Shown: in pieces, positions 33,570-41,670 of the stretch
Layout of the letters: the number at the start of each line of letters is the position of its first letter
Numbering within the stretch: position 1 is the first letter of the stretch
Assembly (NCBI GenBank): GCA_023432405.1
Contig: JAEYUQ010000016.1
Span: 62,001-126,000 of the forward strand
DNA length: 64,000 nt
Source of the DNA: Actinomycetes bacterium
Lineage (GTDB): Bacteria > Actinomycetota > Actinomycetes > Mycobacteriales > Mycobacteriaceae
Direction: 5' to 3'
Notes under the pieces: model-generated
What the model was told of the DNA's origin: nothing
What the model saw: only the letters and a program-made list of their open reading frames with translations
Database searches by the model: none
Program-made: the position numbers and the translations under genes

Positions 33570-33613
33570 AGTAACTGGACGTGCTCCTGGGAAGTAACTG
33601 GACGTGCTCCTGG
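33570..33613. repeat. Two tandem copies of a 21-nt sequence, period 23
   Basis: A 21-nt sequence beginning AGTAACTGGACG occurs at 33570-33590 and again, identical, at 33593-33613, with a 2-nt spacer. It may be a duplication scar or a remnant of a mobile-element end. Confidence 0.8.
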
Positions 33614-34159
33614 TAGGGTTTCCTAATAACAAGGATCCATCAGTGAGGATGCTTCGGTTATCTAAATTATGGTGGCTAGTTGTACATCTCGTTAGCCTAT
33701 GCTGCCGTTGTGGCTGTCGTTTTCCTTAACATCAATGTCTCCTCACATATCCTTCAAGCCCAACTTTTCAATCCCCTTTCGACACTCTTCATACGCGGAA
33801 GAGCGATTCTTCCAATAAATCTTCTTCTGTATCTAGTAACTCGTATGCACTGAGCCTCTTGGACGTTCCTATGCTTGGCGGCAGCGCGAGATATTACGGA
33901 GAAGTATCACGCAGTAGAACACTGATCCAGATCAGGAATAGTAAAAGCACCATCAGCCATGCCTAGGCCTGTCAAGCGAAGCGTTGCTATGACCCTCCAG
34001 TGTTTGAGGGGCTCTACTGCTTCATCACGAACCACTCACCAACTTCGTGTCCATCAAAGAGCTGAGCTGCCACATTAACCAGACCACAACCACTCGTTGA
34101 TCTATGTAGGGCTTCTTTGGCGAACATGATCGAGGAGCTGAATACCTGTTTTATGCAGG

Positions 34160-34175
34160 TGTGACCAAGGTCACA
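34160..34175. promoter_or_regulatory. Candidate GlxR site upstream of the first NlpC/P60 gene
   Basis: TGTGACCAAGGTCACA is a full match to TGTGA-N6-TCACA, and even the spacer is nearly symmetric. It lies about 375 bp upstream of the GTG at 34550. Confidence 0.65.
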
Positions 34176-34280
34176 TTTGAGAAATTATAGAATGCTGCCA
34201 CCGGTCGAGAAGGAATTACGCAACTGCGATGAAAGCTCCTCTCTATATGCTTTCCTCGCGTTTTTGACTCAATTCGTGAT

Positions 34281-34346
34281 TTAAGCAACGGTTATAACCA
34301 GTTAAGGTAACGATTTAGATACATTAAGTAACGGTTTGATAACGAC
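34281..34346 (+). promoter_or_regulatory. Phased TTAAG-TAACG direct repeats upstream of the first NlpC/P60 gene
   Basis: Three direct repeats with the pattern TTAAG(N)AACG start at 34281, 34302 and 34324, spaced 21 and 22 bp, two helical turns. The last pair of TAACG half-sites (34329, 34340) is 11 bp apart. Such spacing suits an OmpR-family response regulator; MtrA, which controls peptidoglycan hydrolase genes in C. glutamicum, is the obvious candidate but this is inference. Confidence 0.5.
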
Positions 34347-34549
34347 GCTGTCTGTGGTTACTGACTAGACATCACTAGTGCCCATTTCGTAACCTAAACG
34401 AGACATTGCGGAAGGGCAGTGCTGAGCAGTGCTCCTGGTGATGTGACTTGGAAGAAGAAAATGGTTTCGCTGGTGCAACAGTTCGACGGTTGCAGTGAGA
34501 CTTAGGGCCTAAAGGTTCTACGGGTAAGAACGAGATATTGGAGACGAAC

Positions 34550-35173
34550 GTGAGCAAGTCTTTGAAGAGTGTCGGTCGAGTTGCAACTGCTTCCGCTTTG
34601 GCCGTGTCAGCTGTAGCTATGGCCACTCCGGCCCATGCTGACACCTTTAGCACCGCCTTTGGAAAAGTGAATGTTCCGGTTAATACAGCCAATGTGAAGT
34701 CAGCTCTGCAGGACATCACAACGGGTGCTGTGCCTCCTCTTCCCTCGTCAGTGACGAGTAATGACCTTCTTAATTCTGTCTACAATAACTCTCAGAAATC
34801 CTTGAGCGCGTTGACTAACCGGGCAACCTCTCTTGGTCAGGCTATTGTTAATGCTGCAGCCTCTAAGGAAGGTTCCCCTTATGCGTGGGGGGCAGCTGGC
34901 CCCAATTCCTTCGATTGCTCTGGTCTTGTTTATTGGGCTTATCAACAGGTAGGTAAGACCATCCCACGCACCAGCCAAGCAATGGTTGCCTCGGGTACTC
35001 CTGTGTCACTTGATGCGCTTCAGCCTGGTGACATCATCGCTTATTACTCAGGCGCCTCACACGTAGGTATCTATACCGGACATGGAACCATTATTGATGC
35101 GTTGAATCAGAACACCGTGGTTCAGGAGCGTAGCCTTCACTATATGCCGATTCACTCGGCAGTGCGTTTCTAG
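34550..35173 (+). CDS. Secreted NlpC/P60 peptidoglycan hydrolase
   Basis: This 207-residue exported protein probably cleaves peptide cross-links of peptidoglycan. The signal peptide ends with ATPAHA (cleavage after A30). The C-terminal NlpC/P60 domain has catalytic C123 (FDCSGL) and H171 (ASHVGIY), with D183 at the third catalytic position. I chose the GTG at 34550 because GGAGACG lies upstream. It is followed by a terminator and by a second, longer NlpC/P60 gene. C. glutamicum has a similar pair at this place. Confidence 0.92.
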   Translation: MSKSLKSVGRVATASALAVSAVAMATPAHADTFSTAFGKVNVPVNTANVKSALQDITTGAVPPLPSSVTSNDLLNSVYNNSQKSLSALTNRATSLGQAIVNAAASKEGSPYAWGAAGPNSFDCSGLVYWAYQQVGKTIPRTSQAMVASGTPVSLDALQPGDIIAYYSGASHVGIYTGHGTIIDALNQNTVVQERSLHYMPIHSAVRF

Positions 35174-35205
35174 GGGAGTTCCTACTCAAACCAGTAGTTT
35201 CTTAG

Positions 35206-35234
35206 CCACCGTGCCCATTGGGACCGGTGGTTTT
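35206..35234 (+). terminator. Terminator after the first NlpC/P60 gene
   Basis: Stem CCACCG/CGGTGG (35206-35211, 35225-35230) with an inner CCC/GGG pair is followed by TTTT. Confidence 0.65.
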
Positions 35235-35248
35235 GCTGTAAAAAGTAA

Positions 35249-35257
35249 GATAACGAC
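35249..35257 (+). promoter_or_regulatory. GATAACGAC motif shared with the upstream NlpC promoter
   Basis: The 9-mer GATAACGAC, preceded by AAGTAA, occurs here and at 34338-34346, upstream of the two NlpC/P60 genes. It lies 147 bp before the second gene's start and may be a shared operator half. Confidence 0.4.
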
Positions 35258-35352
35258 ACGGTGTCGGTGCGAATAATAATCGGTCTCAACGGGTAATTTA
35301 TTGACCATCCACCAAGTACTAATAGTTACTAGAGATAACTAAAGATATAGGA

Positions 35353-35358
35353 TATAGT
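35353..35358 (+). promoter_or_regulatory. Candidate -10 box for the second NlpC/P60 gene
   Basis: TATAGT lies 38 nt upstream of the GTG start at 35396. Confidence 0.4.
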
Positions 35359-35395
35359 ATCTGGTGTTAGTGTGACTGAAGAGGAGAGTTGTAAC

Positions 35396-36619
35396 GTGAC
35401 CTTCTTGAAGAGTAGTGGTGCAGGCGCACGCGGAGTTCTTCACGCATCCTTAGCTAGCACGTTAGCCATAGGGTTGAGCGTATCTCTTGCGCCAGCAGTA
35501 CACGCAGCTGAGATTGATGATCTGATAGCTCAACTAGACGAGGTATCTCAGCAAGCCTCCGCCATAAATGAAGAGGTTAAAGCTCTCGAAATTGCAATTG
35601 CAGACAATGAGTTCAAGCTTGCTCAGGCCTCTGCGCAAGTTGAAGATGCGCAAGCTGCAGTGGAGTCTGCTCAAGCCTCTCTCAACGAACTTAAGGAGAG
35701 CAGCGGGGCGTTAGCGAATGCCGCTATCAACGACGCCATTTCAGATGATCTGAACGGTCTTGTCAATTCTCCGTATGCAGCCGAATCTGCTCAACTCCTC
35801 AATGATTTGAAGAGCTCCAATGCCGAATCTACAGACCTTGTGTACTCGGTTCTGGAACAAGCCCAGGAAGCCCAGGAGAACGCTTCTCGAGCTCTTGCCG
35901 TGGAAACCTACCGTAAGGAAGAGTTAGCGTTCCAACACGACGAAGTTCTCAAGGAGCAAGCTGAGCTGAATCGTGTTTCTGAGGAACTTCAGGCCCAGGT
36001 TGATGCTTTCAATGCTGAAGAGCTGGCCGCATGGATCAATAAGAACAACCCTGTGTCTGAGATTGAAGTTCAGCAGATAGTTGAGGAACTCCCTGTTCCT
36101 GTTGAAGAAATCATCGCTAACCCGGTGGAGGTTCCACCGATTGAAGAGATCTCTCCAGTGGACCTTCCCGCATCAGTTACTGGACCTGCTAATCAGGTAG
36201 TCGATCAGGTGACGGACGCACTCTCACCTGAAGGATCTGATGATTCTTCTTTCGTTTATTCACCATCTTCCGCTAACAATGGCGCTGTGAGTGCCGCTCT
36301 GAGTAAAGTTGGCGCTCCCTATGAGTGGGGAGCTACGGGGCCGAACTCTTTTGACTGCTCTGGTCTTATGGTGTGGGCGTTCCAGCAAATTGGTAAAGCC
36401 ATTCCTCGTACCTCGTATGCTCAGGTAGGCTCAGGGACTTCCATTCCTGCCAACCTTGCTTCTCTTGTGCCTGGCGACATCATCGCATACTATTCGGGTG
36501 CTTCACACGTGGGTATGTATATCGGAGATGGCAAAGTTGTCCACGCTTCTGATTACGGGGTTCCCGTACAGGTAGTGGCGTGGGACTCCATGCCGGTTTA
36601 TGGAGCCACTCGCTATTAA
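35396..36619 (+). CDS. Secreted NlpC/P60 peptidoglycan hydrolase with coiled-coil region
   Basis: This 407-residue exported protein has a signal peptide ending PAVHA (cleavage near A37), a long coiled-coil region of heptad-like Ala/Glu/Gln repeats (about 40-215), a proline-rich linker and a C-terminal NlpC/P60 domain. The catalytic residues C321 (FDCSGL), H371 (ASHVGMY) and H383 are present. The architecture resembles RipA/RipC-type proteins that act in cell separation. I chose the GTG at 35396 (GAGGAG about 9 nt upstream) over the frame's first GTG at 35372. Its end overlaps the pimB start. Confidence 0.92.
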   Translation: MTFLKSSGAGARGVLHASLASTLAIGLSVSLAPAVHAAEIDDLIAQLDEVSQQASAINEEVKALEIAIADNEFKLAQASAQVEDAQAAVESAQASLNELKESSGALANAAINDAISDDLNGLVNSPYAAESAQLLNDLKSSNAESTDLVYSVLEQAQEAQENASRALAVETYRKEELAFQHDEVLKEQAELNRVSEELQAQVDAFNAEELAAWINKNNPVSEIEVQQIVEELPVPVEEIIANPVEVPPIEEISPVDLPASVTGPANQVVDQVTDALSPEGSDDSSFVYSPSSANNGAVSAALSKVGAPYEWGATGPNSFDCSGLMVWAFQQIGKAIPRTSYAQVGSGTSIPANLASLVPGDIIAYYSGASHVGMYIGDGKVVHASDYGVPVQVVAWDSMPVYGATRY

Positions 36620-37688
36620 AACTCTTCTCGTTACAAATGACTTCCCGCCCACTGTAGGCGGGATTCAGTCATATCTGAGGGATTTTGTGGACACTCTGCC
36701 TCCTGAAGAGGTAGTTGTGTTTGCATCCACTCAGGATGCCAAGGCTGCGGCAGAATTTGATCATTCGGTTCCCTACACGGTTATCCGCTGGCCTCGACGT
36801 GTCATGCTTCCTACTATGGCAACAAGCCGTCGCTTAGCTCAGCTAGTGCGGGACTGTTCCATTGACACTGTGTGGTTCGGAGCAGCAGCCCCCTTGGGTC
36901 TGATGAGTTCTGCGGCTAGACGAGCTGGTGCTTCCCGAGTTGTTGCTAGTACGCATGGCCATGAAGTCGGTTGGGCTCTAGTACCTGGAGCCCGGCAGCT
37001 CCTTCGGAAGATCGGTCATGATAGCGACGTCGTCACGTATATCTCTGAGTACACCCTGCAGCGTCTCCAGCCGGTGATGGGAGCGGAGACTGAGTTCATC
37101 CATCTTCCTTCTGGAGTCGATTTCCGAGCTTTTAACCAAGGGGTTGCGGCTACTCCGGCTACTGTGGTGTGTATTTCGCGCCTGGTGCCACGCAAAGGTC
37201 AGGATTGGCTGATAAGTACTTGGCAGCGTCTTCATCCTCCTGCACGCTTGGTAATTGTGGGAGAAGGGCCTTATGAGCGTTCTCTCAAGCGGCAGGCCCA
37301 CGGTAACCCCGACATTGTGTTTACTGGACGGCTACCTCTTGCCCAGATGCGAGAGGTTTTGAGTTCTACCACAGTGTTCGCCATGCCATGTCGAACGCGC
37401 TTTGGCGGGCTGGATGTTGAGGGGTTGGGGATCGTCTTCCTTGAGGCACAAGCGTGCGGAGTTCCTGTTATTGCCGGAAACTCCGGGGGTGCCCCGGAAA
37501 CACTGACCGCCGATAGTGGGATTGTCGTGGAAACTCAGGAGGATCTCGATAGAGCGGTAGTGGAACTCCTTGCCGACCCTAAACGACGTCGTGCGATGGG
37601 GGAGGCTGGACGCCGTAACGTGGTTGAAAACTGGTCGTGGGAGCAGATGGGGCAACGCTTGAGAAGGGCGCTGGGGTATGAGCGGTAG
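36600..37688 (+). CDS. pimB: Phosphatidylinositol monomannoside mannosyltransferase PimB
   Basis: This GT4-family glycosyltransferase probably adds the second mannose to phosphatidylinositol monomannoside, an early step to PIMs, lipomannan and lipoarabinomannan. The N-terminal LLVTNDFPPTVGGIQSYLRDF and the C-terminal nucleotide-sugar region (GEGPYERSLK, FGGLDVEGLGIVFLEAQACGVPVIAG) with the E-x7-E motif are typical. It has 362 residues, somewhat shorter than C. glutamicum PimB'. The ATG at 36600 overlaps the NlpC gene by 20 bp; no better start is seen. mptA, a later step of the same glycolipid pathway, is 9 kb downstream. Confidence 0.9.
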   Translation: MEPLAIKTLLVTNDFPPTVGGIQSYLRDFVDTLPPEEVVVFASTQDAKAAAEFDHSVPYTVIRWPRRVMLPTMATSRRLAQLVRDCSIDTVWFGAAAPLGLMSSAARRAGASRVVASTHGHEVGWALVPGARQLLRKIGHDSDVVTYISEYTLQRLQPVMGAETEFIHLPSGVDFRAFNQGVAATPATVVCISRLVPRKGQDWLISTWQRLHPPARLVIVGEGPYERSLKRQAHGNPDIVFTGRLPLAQMREVLSSTTVFAMPCRTRFGGLDVEGLGIVFLEAQACGVPVIAGNSGGAPETLTADSGIVVETQEDLDRAVVELLADPKRRRAMGEAGRRNVVENWSWEQMGQRLRRALGYER

Positions 37689-37699
37689 GCTAAAGCACT

Positions 37700-38695
37700 A
37701 TGAATTCACAGAAGGTGTCACCATCGGACGTACTCACCGTTGGTTTTGACATCGGTGGAACCAACCTACGTGCTGGAGTGGTGGATAGTGATGGCACTAT
37801 TATTGACTGCCGTTCCATTCACAGTCCGCGCAACGCTGCGGATTTAGAGGAAGCTATTGCAGGACTTGTTGCCCAGCTGAGATCTGACTACGACATTGCA
37901 GCCGTGGGTATGGCGGTGGCGGCTTTTCTTGACCCCTCGTGTCAGTATGTGCGTTTTGCGCCTCACCTGCCGTGGCGAGATACACGTGTCAGTGAGCGCT
38001 TCACTGAACGCTTAGGACTGCCCGTGCGTCTGGAACACGATGCAAACTCTGCTGCGTGGGGCGAATATCGCTTTGGGGCAGCTCAGGGTGAAAAAACCTG
38101 GGTTTTATTTGCTATGGGTACGGGAATTGGTGCTGCATTTATGATCAACGGGGAGATCTATCGTGGCGCCTATGGAACTGCTCCGGAGTTTGGCCACCTG
38201 GAGATGGTGCCTCAGGGACGCCCCTGTGCCTGCGGAAAACGAGGATGTCTGGAGCGCTATTGTTCGGGTACTGCAGTAGTGACAACGGCTCATGAGATTT
38301 TTGAATCTCGAAGTTTTCCGGAAAGCGAATTCTTCCGCCAGTTTCTCGATAACCCTGAATCTGTTACAGGAGAATCCATCATGCAGTGGGCTCGAAATGG
38401 AGATGACGCTGCATTGTGCGTGGTGGAGGATTTCACCCAATGGCTTGCCAAGGGGTTGGCTCTCGTTGGAGATGTTTTTGACCCAGCACTCATTCTTCTC
38501 GGTGGGGGAGTGTCCAATGACGCTGATCTTTACCTGGACAAAGCACGCTCACTGTATGCTCAGCAGATCGTGGGTTCGGGGTATCGCCCCTTAGCGCGCA
38601 TAGAAACTGCGGCGCTGGGCGGGGATGCCGGTATGATCGGGGTAGCCGATTTGGCACGTGATATGGTCCGCCCAAGAAAGGAACCTCATGCATAA
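37700..38695 (+). CDS. glk: ROK-family glucokinase
   Basis: This enzyme phosphorylates glucose to glucose-6-phosphate. The 331 residues begin with the phosphate loop VGFDIGGTNLRAGVVD, and have the ROK zinc motif GRPCACGKRGCLERYCSG (around residue 178) and EHDANSAAWGEYRFG. Its position between pimB and an acyltransferase is the same as glk in C. glutamicum. ATP or polyphosphate as donor cannot be decided. Its last codons overlap the start of the acyltransferase gene. Confidence 0.92.
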   Translation: MNSQKVSPSDVLTVGFDIGGTNLRAGVVDSDGTIIDCRSIHSPRNAADLEEAIAGLVAQLRSDYDIAAVGMAVAAFLDPSCQYVRFAPHLPWRDTRVSERFTERLGLPVRLEHDANSAAWGEYRFGAAQGEKTWVLFAMGTGIGAAFMINGEIYRGAYGTAPEFGHLEMVPQGRPCACGKRGCLERYCSGTAVVTTAHEIFESRSFPESEFFRQFLDNPESVTGESIMQWARNGDDAALCVVEDFTQWLAKGLALVGDVFDPALILLGGGVSNDADLYLDKARSLYAQQIVGSGYRPLARIETAALGGDAGMIGVADLARDMVRPRKEPHA

Positions 38696-39422
38696 CCGCT
38701 GGTATTGGCTCTTTAAAAACGTGCTTCTCGGGCCATTTTTGCGGATCTACAACCGTCCGGAAGTCACAGGTTTGGAGAACATTCCCGACCAGGGTTCGGC
38801 AATCATTGCCTCCAACCATCAGTCGGTCATGGATTCCTTCTACTTCCCCTTGGTATGCAAGCGCCAACTTACATTCCCTGCGAAAAGTGAATACTTCACC
38901 ACTCCTGGTTTTGTTGGTTCCCTCCAGAAATGGTTTTTCTCAAGCGTAGGGCAGGTACCCATTGACCGCTCCTCGGGAACAGCTCTCGACTCTATGCGTC
39001 AGGCTGCTCAGGAAGTTTTTTCCCGTGGCGATCTTTTCGCGATCTACCCCGAAGGCACCAGGTCCCCGGATGGGCGAGTGTATAAAGGCCGAACAGGTAT
39101 GGCTCGTATTGCCCTTGAAACAGGCCAAAAGATCGTCCCTATGGCGATGATTGGTTCTCGTAACGCCAACCCAATAGGTTCCTGGGTGCTGCGTCCTGCG
39201 AAGGTTCGTATGAAGGTAGGAACCCCCATTGACCCGATCGGCGTCGTCAAGGAAGCGGGTTTAAATCCTGAGGATAGTCAGGCACCCCGCTATCTGACGG
39301 ATTACGTGATGAAGCGCATTGTGGAGCTCTCCGGGCAAAGCTATGTGGATTTGTATGCTTCGGATGTGAAGAAAGCTCTGGCAGAAGGGAAAGGCTATCC
39401 GCCTGAAGCGCAGCCACTCTAA
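38688..39422 (+). CDS. 1-acyl-sn-glycerol-3-phosphate acyltransferase family protein
   Basis: This PlsC-type enzyme probably acylates lysophosphatidic acid or a related acceptor at the inner membrane face. Catalytic motif I is NHQSVMD near residue 45, and motif III is YPEGTRSPDGRVYKGRTG near 115. It has 244 residues. I chose the ATG at 38688 with AAAGGA upstream; an in-frame start at 38658 lies inside glk. The eight-base overlap with glk suggests coupled translation. Confidence 0.9.
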   Translation: MHNRWYWLFKNVLLGPFLRIYNRPEVTGLENIPDQGSAIIASNHQSVMDSFYFPLVCKRQLTFPAKSEYFTTPGFVGSLQKWFFSSVGQVPIDRSSGTALDSMRQAAQEVFSRGDLFAIYPEGTRSPDGRVYKGRTGMARIALETGQKIVPMAMIGSRNANPIGSWVLRPAKVRMKVGTPIDPIGVVKEAGLNPEDSQAPRYLTDYVMKRIVELSGQSYVDLYASDVKKALAEGKGYPPEAQPL

Positions 39423-39478
39423 AACTGCAAGTACAAGTACCGCCAAAGCCAGAATGAGGACAGGGAGAGGAAGTCATC

Positions 39479-39742
39479 ATGAACCCGCAAGCCACCAAGA
39501 AGAAGGTGATTGTGGCATTAGTGCTCGTTGTGATCTACATCTTGAGCGCCGCCTTTGATTTTTACCCCACCATAGTGGCGCCTATTGTGGTGGTGCTTAT
39601 TGCAGTGACCTTTTTCCTTCCGGCTTTCTTCAACTCTTCTGAAACCAGAAGAAGCACTGAGGATTCACTACCCCTTGGCGACGCCGCAGATGGAGACGTG
39701 GAGGCTTCTGGCAGCGCCTCTTCTGCGCAGATAGATTCATAG
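39479..39742 (+). CDS. Small two-helix membrane protein
   Basis: This 87-residue protein of unknown function has two close hydrophobic helices (about 10-28 and 32-52) and a polar acidic tail of about 35 residues. GGGAGAGGAAG precedes the ATG by about 5 nt, a strong ribosome-binding site that supports a real gene. It sits between the acyltransferase and RNase AS genes on the same strand. A small gene of this kind is found in this position in relatives. Confidence 0.75.
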   Translation: MNPQATKKKVIVALVLVVIYILSAAFDFYPTIVAPIVVVLIAVTFFLPAFFNSSETRRSTEDSLPLGDAADGDVEASGSASSAQIDS

Positions 39743-39752
39743 GGCAGGCTTT

Positions 39753-40283
39753 GTGCGGTACTTCTACGACACCGAGTTTATCGAGGATGGCACCACTATT
39801 GATTTGGTCTCCATCGGCATTGTAGCCGAGGATGGCCGCGAGTATTATGCCGTGTCCACAGAATTTGATGCCGAGAAAGCAAGTTCCTGGGTACGAGATT
39901 ATGTTTTAAACAAACTGCCTAACCCTGAAGATTCTGCATGGAAATCTCGTGCTCAGATACGTGAGGAAGTACTCAACTTCCTTACCGTGGATCACCGTAC
40001 ACCTGAACTGTGGGCCTGGGTGTGTGGTTATGACCATGTGGTGTTAGCGCAGCTTTTCGGTGATATGACAGCCATGCCTAAAAAGCTTCCTCATTACACC
40101 TGTGAGCTGCGCCAATACTGGGTCATGGCAGGGTGTCCTCAGCTTCCAGAGTTACCTCCCGGAGTACATGATGCTCTGGTGGATGCACGACATAATCTGG
40201 CGAAGTTTCGCACCTGTGAAAAGGCTCTTCCCCTCGACGATCACTCCCGTGTGGTACAAATAGGGCGTGAGTTGGACTGTTGA
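39753..40283 (+). CDS. 3'-5' exoribonuclease, RNase AS type
   Basis: This 176-residue protein resembles mycobacterial RNase AS (Rv2179c), a DEDD-family exoribonuclease acting on adenylate-containing RNA. The metal-binding residues fit D6 and E8 in FYDTEFIEDG, a middle aspartate in CGYDHVVLAQLF, and the C-terminal HDALVDARHNLAKF. The start is GTG with only a weak ribosome-binding site, 10 bp after the previous stop. Its 3' end overlaps aroG by 17 bp. Confidence 0.88.
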   Translation: MRYFYDTEFIEDGTTIDLVSIGIVAEDGREYYAVSTEFDAEKASSWVRDYVLNKLPNPEDSAWKSRAQIREEVLNFLTVDHRTPELWAWVCGYDHVVLAQLFGDMTAMPKKLPHYTCELRQYWVMAGCPQLPELPPGVHDALVDARHNLAKFRTCEKALPLDDHSRVVQIGRELDC

Positions 40284-41670
40284 TATCCCTAAAGAAGCAC
40301 TGCCTGATCTCCCACCTTTGCCTGGGGGACTTCAGAAGAGATTTGACGACGTTATTGCCCGTAATGCGCAACAACAACCCAGTTGGGATCAAGTTCAAGC
40401 AGATAACGTTCGCAAAATTATAGAGTCTGTTCCTCCGGTTGTGGTGGCAGCCGAGATTATTGAGCTTAAGAAACAGTTGGCTGACGTCGCTGAGGGTAAG
40501 GCTTTTCTTCTGCAGGGCGGAGACTGTGCTGAGACTTTTGAAACCAACACAGAGCCGCATATTCGCGCAAATGTGAAAACACTCCTGCAGATGGCTGTGG
40601 TACTCACCTATGGCGCCTCTTTGCCGGTGATCAAGATGGCTCGCATTGCTGGCCAATACGGTAAGCCACGTTCCAAAGATATCGATGAGCTAGGGCTTCC
40701 AAGTTACCGGGGTGACATTGTCAATGGTGTGGAACCCACTGAGGCTGCTCGACGCCACGATCCAGCTCGCATGATTCGTGCCTATGCTAATGCTTCAGCT
40801 GCAATGAATTTAGTTCGAGCTTTGGCGGCCTCGGGAACGGCAGACTTAGCCCGTCTAAACCAGTGGAACCGTGAATTCGTTGCCAAATCACCAGCGGGCG
40901 CCCGTTATGAAGCGATGGCTGAAGAAATTGAGCGTGGTCTCAAGTTCATGGATGCCTGTGGCGTGACAGATGATACGTTGCGGTCGGCGGATATTTACTC
41001 GTCTCATGAGGCTCTCATACGAGATTACGAACGCGCCATGTTGCGTTTAGCTCCCGATGACAAGGGCGTTACTCGGTTATTTGACCTGTCTGCCCACCAG
41101 GTGTGGATAGGTGAGAGGACTCGTGGAATTGATGATTTCCACGTCCACTTTGCAGCCTTAATAGCTAATCCCGTGGGATTGAAGATTGGTCCTACAGTAA
41201 CGCCTGAGCTTGCTGTCCGTTATGCCGATCTTCTGGATCCAGAGTACGAACCAGGACGATTGACGCTGGTAGCACGCATGGGACATGACAAAGTACGGTC
41301 AGTACTTCCGCCCATCATCCAGGCAGTTGAGGCTTCTGGTCACAAGGTGATCTGGCAAACCGATCCCATGCACGGCAATACCTTCACCTCATCAAACGGC
41401 TACAAGACTCGGCATTTCGACAAGGTGTTGGACGAGGTGCAAGGATTTTTTGAAGTTCACCGAGCTCTCGGTACTCACCCTGGGGGAATTCATATCGAGT
41501 TCACGGGAGAAAACGTCACGGAGTGTCTCGGTGGTGCAGAAGACATCACCGACATTGATCTTCCGGGACGCTACGAGTCGGCGTGTGATCCGCGTCTTAA
41601 TACTCAGCAGTCTCTTGAGCTTTCTTTCCTTGTGGCAGAAATGCTCAAGAACCAGCACCGTCAGCGTTAA
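40267..41670 (+). CDS. aroG: Class II 3-deoxy-7-phosphoheptulonate synthase
   Basis: This enzyme condenses phosphoenolpyruvate and erythrose 4-phosphate at the entry to aromatic amino acid synthesis. The 467-residue, plant-like class II form is shown by AFLLQGGDCAETFETNTEPHIRANVKTLLQM, SHEALIRDYERAMLR, WIGERTRG, PTVTPELAVRYADLLDP and ESACDPRLNTQQSLELSFLVAE. The GTG start overlaps the RNase AS gene. The stop codon overlaps that of the convergent pknL by two bases within TTAA. Confidence 0.97.
   Translation: MSWTVDIPKEALPDLPPLPGGLQKRFDDVIARNAQQQPSWDQVQADNVRKIIESVPPVVVAAEIIELKKQLADVAEGKAFLLQGGDCAETFETNTEPHIRANVKTLLQMAVVLTYGASLPVIKMARIAGQYGKPRSKDIDELGLPSYRGDIVNGVEPTEAARRHDPARMIRAYANASAAMNLVRALAASGTADLARLNQWNREFVAKSPAGARYEAMAEEIERGLKFMDACGVTDDTLRSADIYSSHEALIRDYERAMLRLAPDDKGVTRLFDLSAHQVWIGERTRGIDDFHVHFAALIANPVGLKIGPTVTPELAVRYADLLDPEYEPGRLTLVARMGHDKVRSVLPPIIQAVEASGHKVIWQTDPMHGNTFTSSNGYKTRHFDKVLDEVQGFFEVHRALGTHPGGIHIEFTGENVTECLGGAEDITDIDLPGRYESACDPRLNTQQSLELSFLVAEMLKNQHRQR

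Larger units (their letters stand above)
33366..34549. other. 1.2-kb intergenic region with possible gene relics
   Basis: This is the longest non-coding stretch in the window. Besides the qcrB terminator it holds a 23-bp tandem repeat (33570-33613), two short minus-strand frames with protein-like composition but no start signals (33743-33832 and 34014-34127), a GlxR-type site (34160-34175) and phased TAACG repeats (34281-34346). The middle part looks like decayed coding sequence; the last 400 bp look like a promoter region for the NlpC/P60 gene. I could not assign the relics to a family. Confidence 0.5.

Noticed and set aside
33366..34549. tRNA, small RNA or insertion sequence in the long gap
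   Set aside because: No cloverleaf, no intact transposase frame and no terminal inverted repeats were found; only short relics and regulatory motifs are seen.
34375..34719. 114-codon minus-strand frame over the first NlpC/P60 gene start
   Set aside because: Antisense shadow of a signal peptide and promoter region, without start signals or family features.
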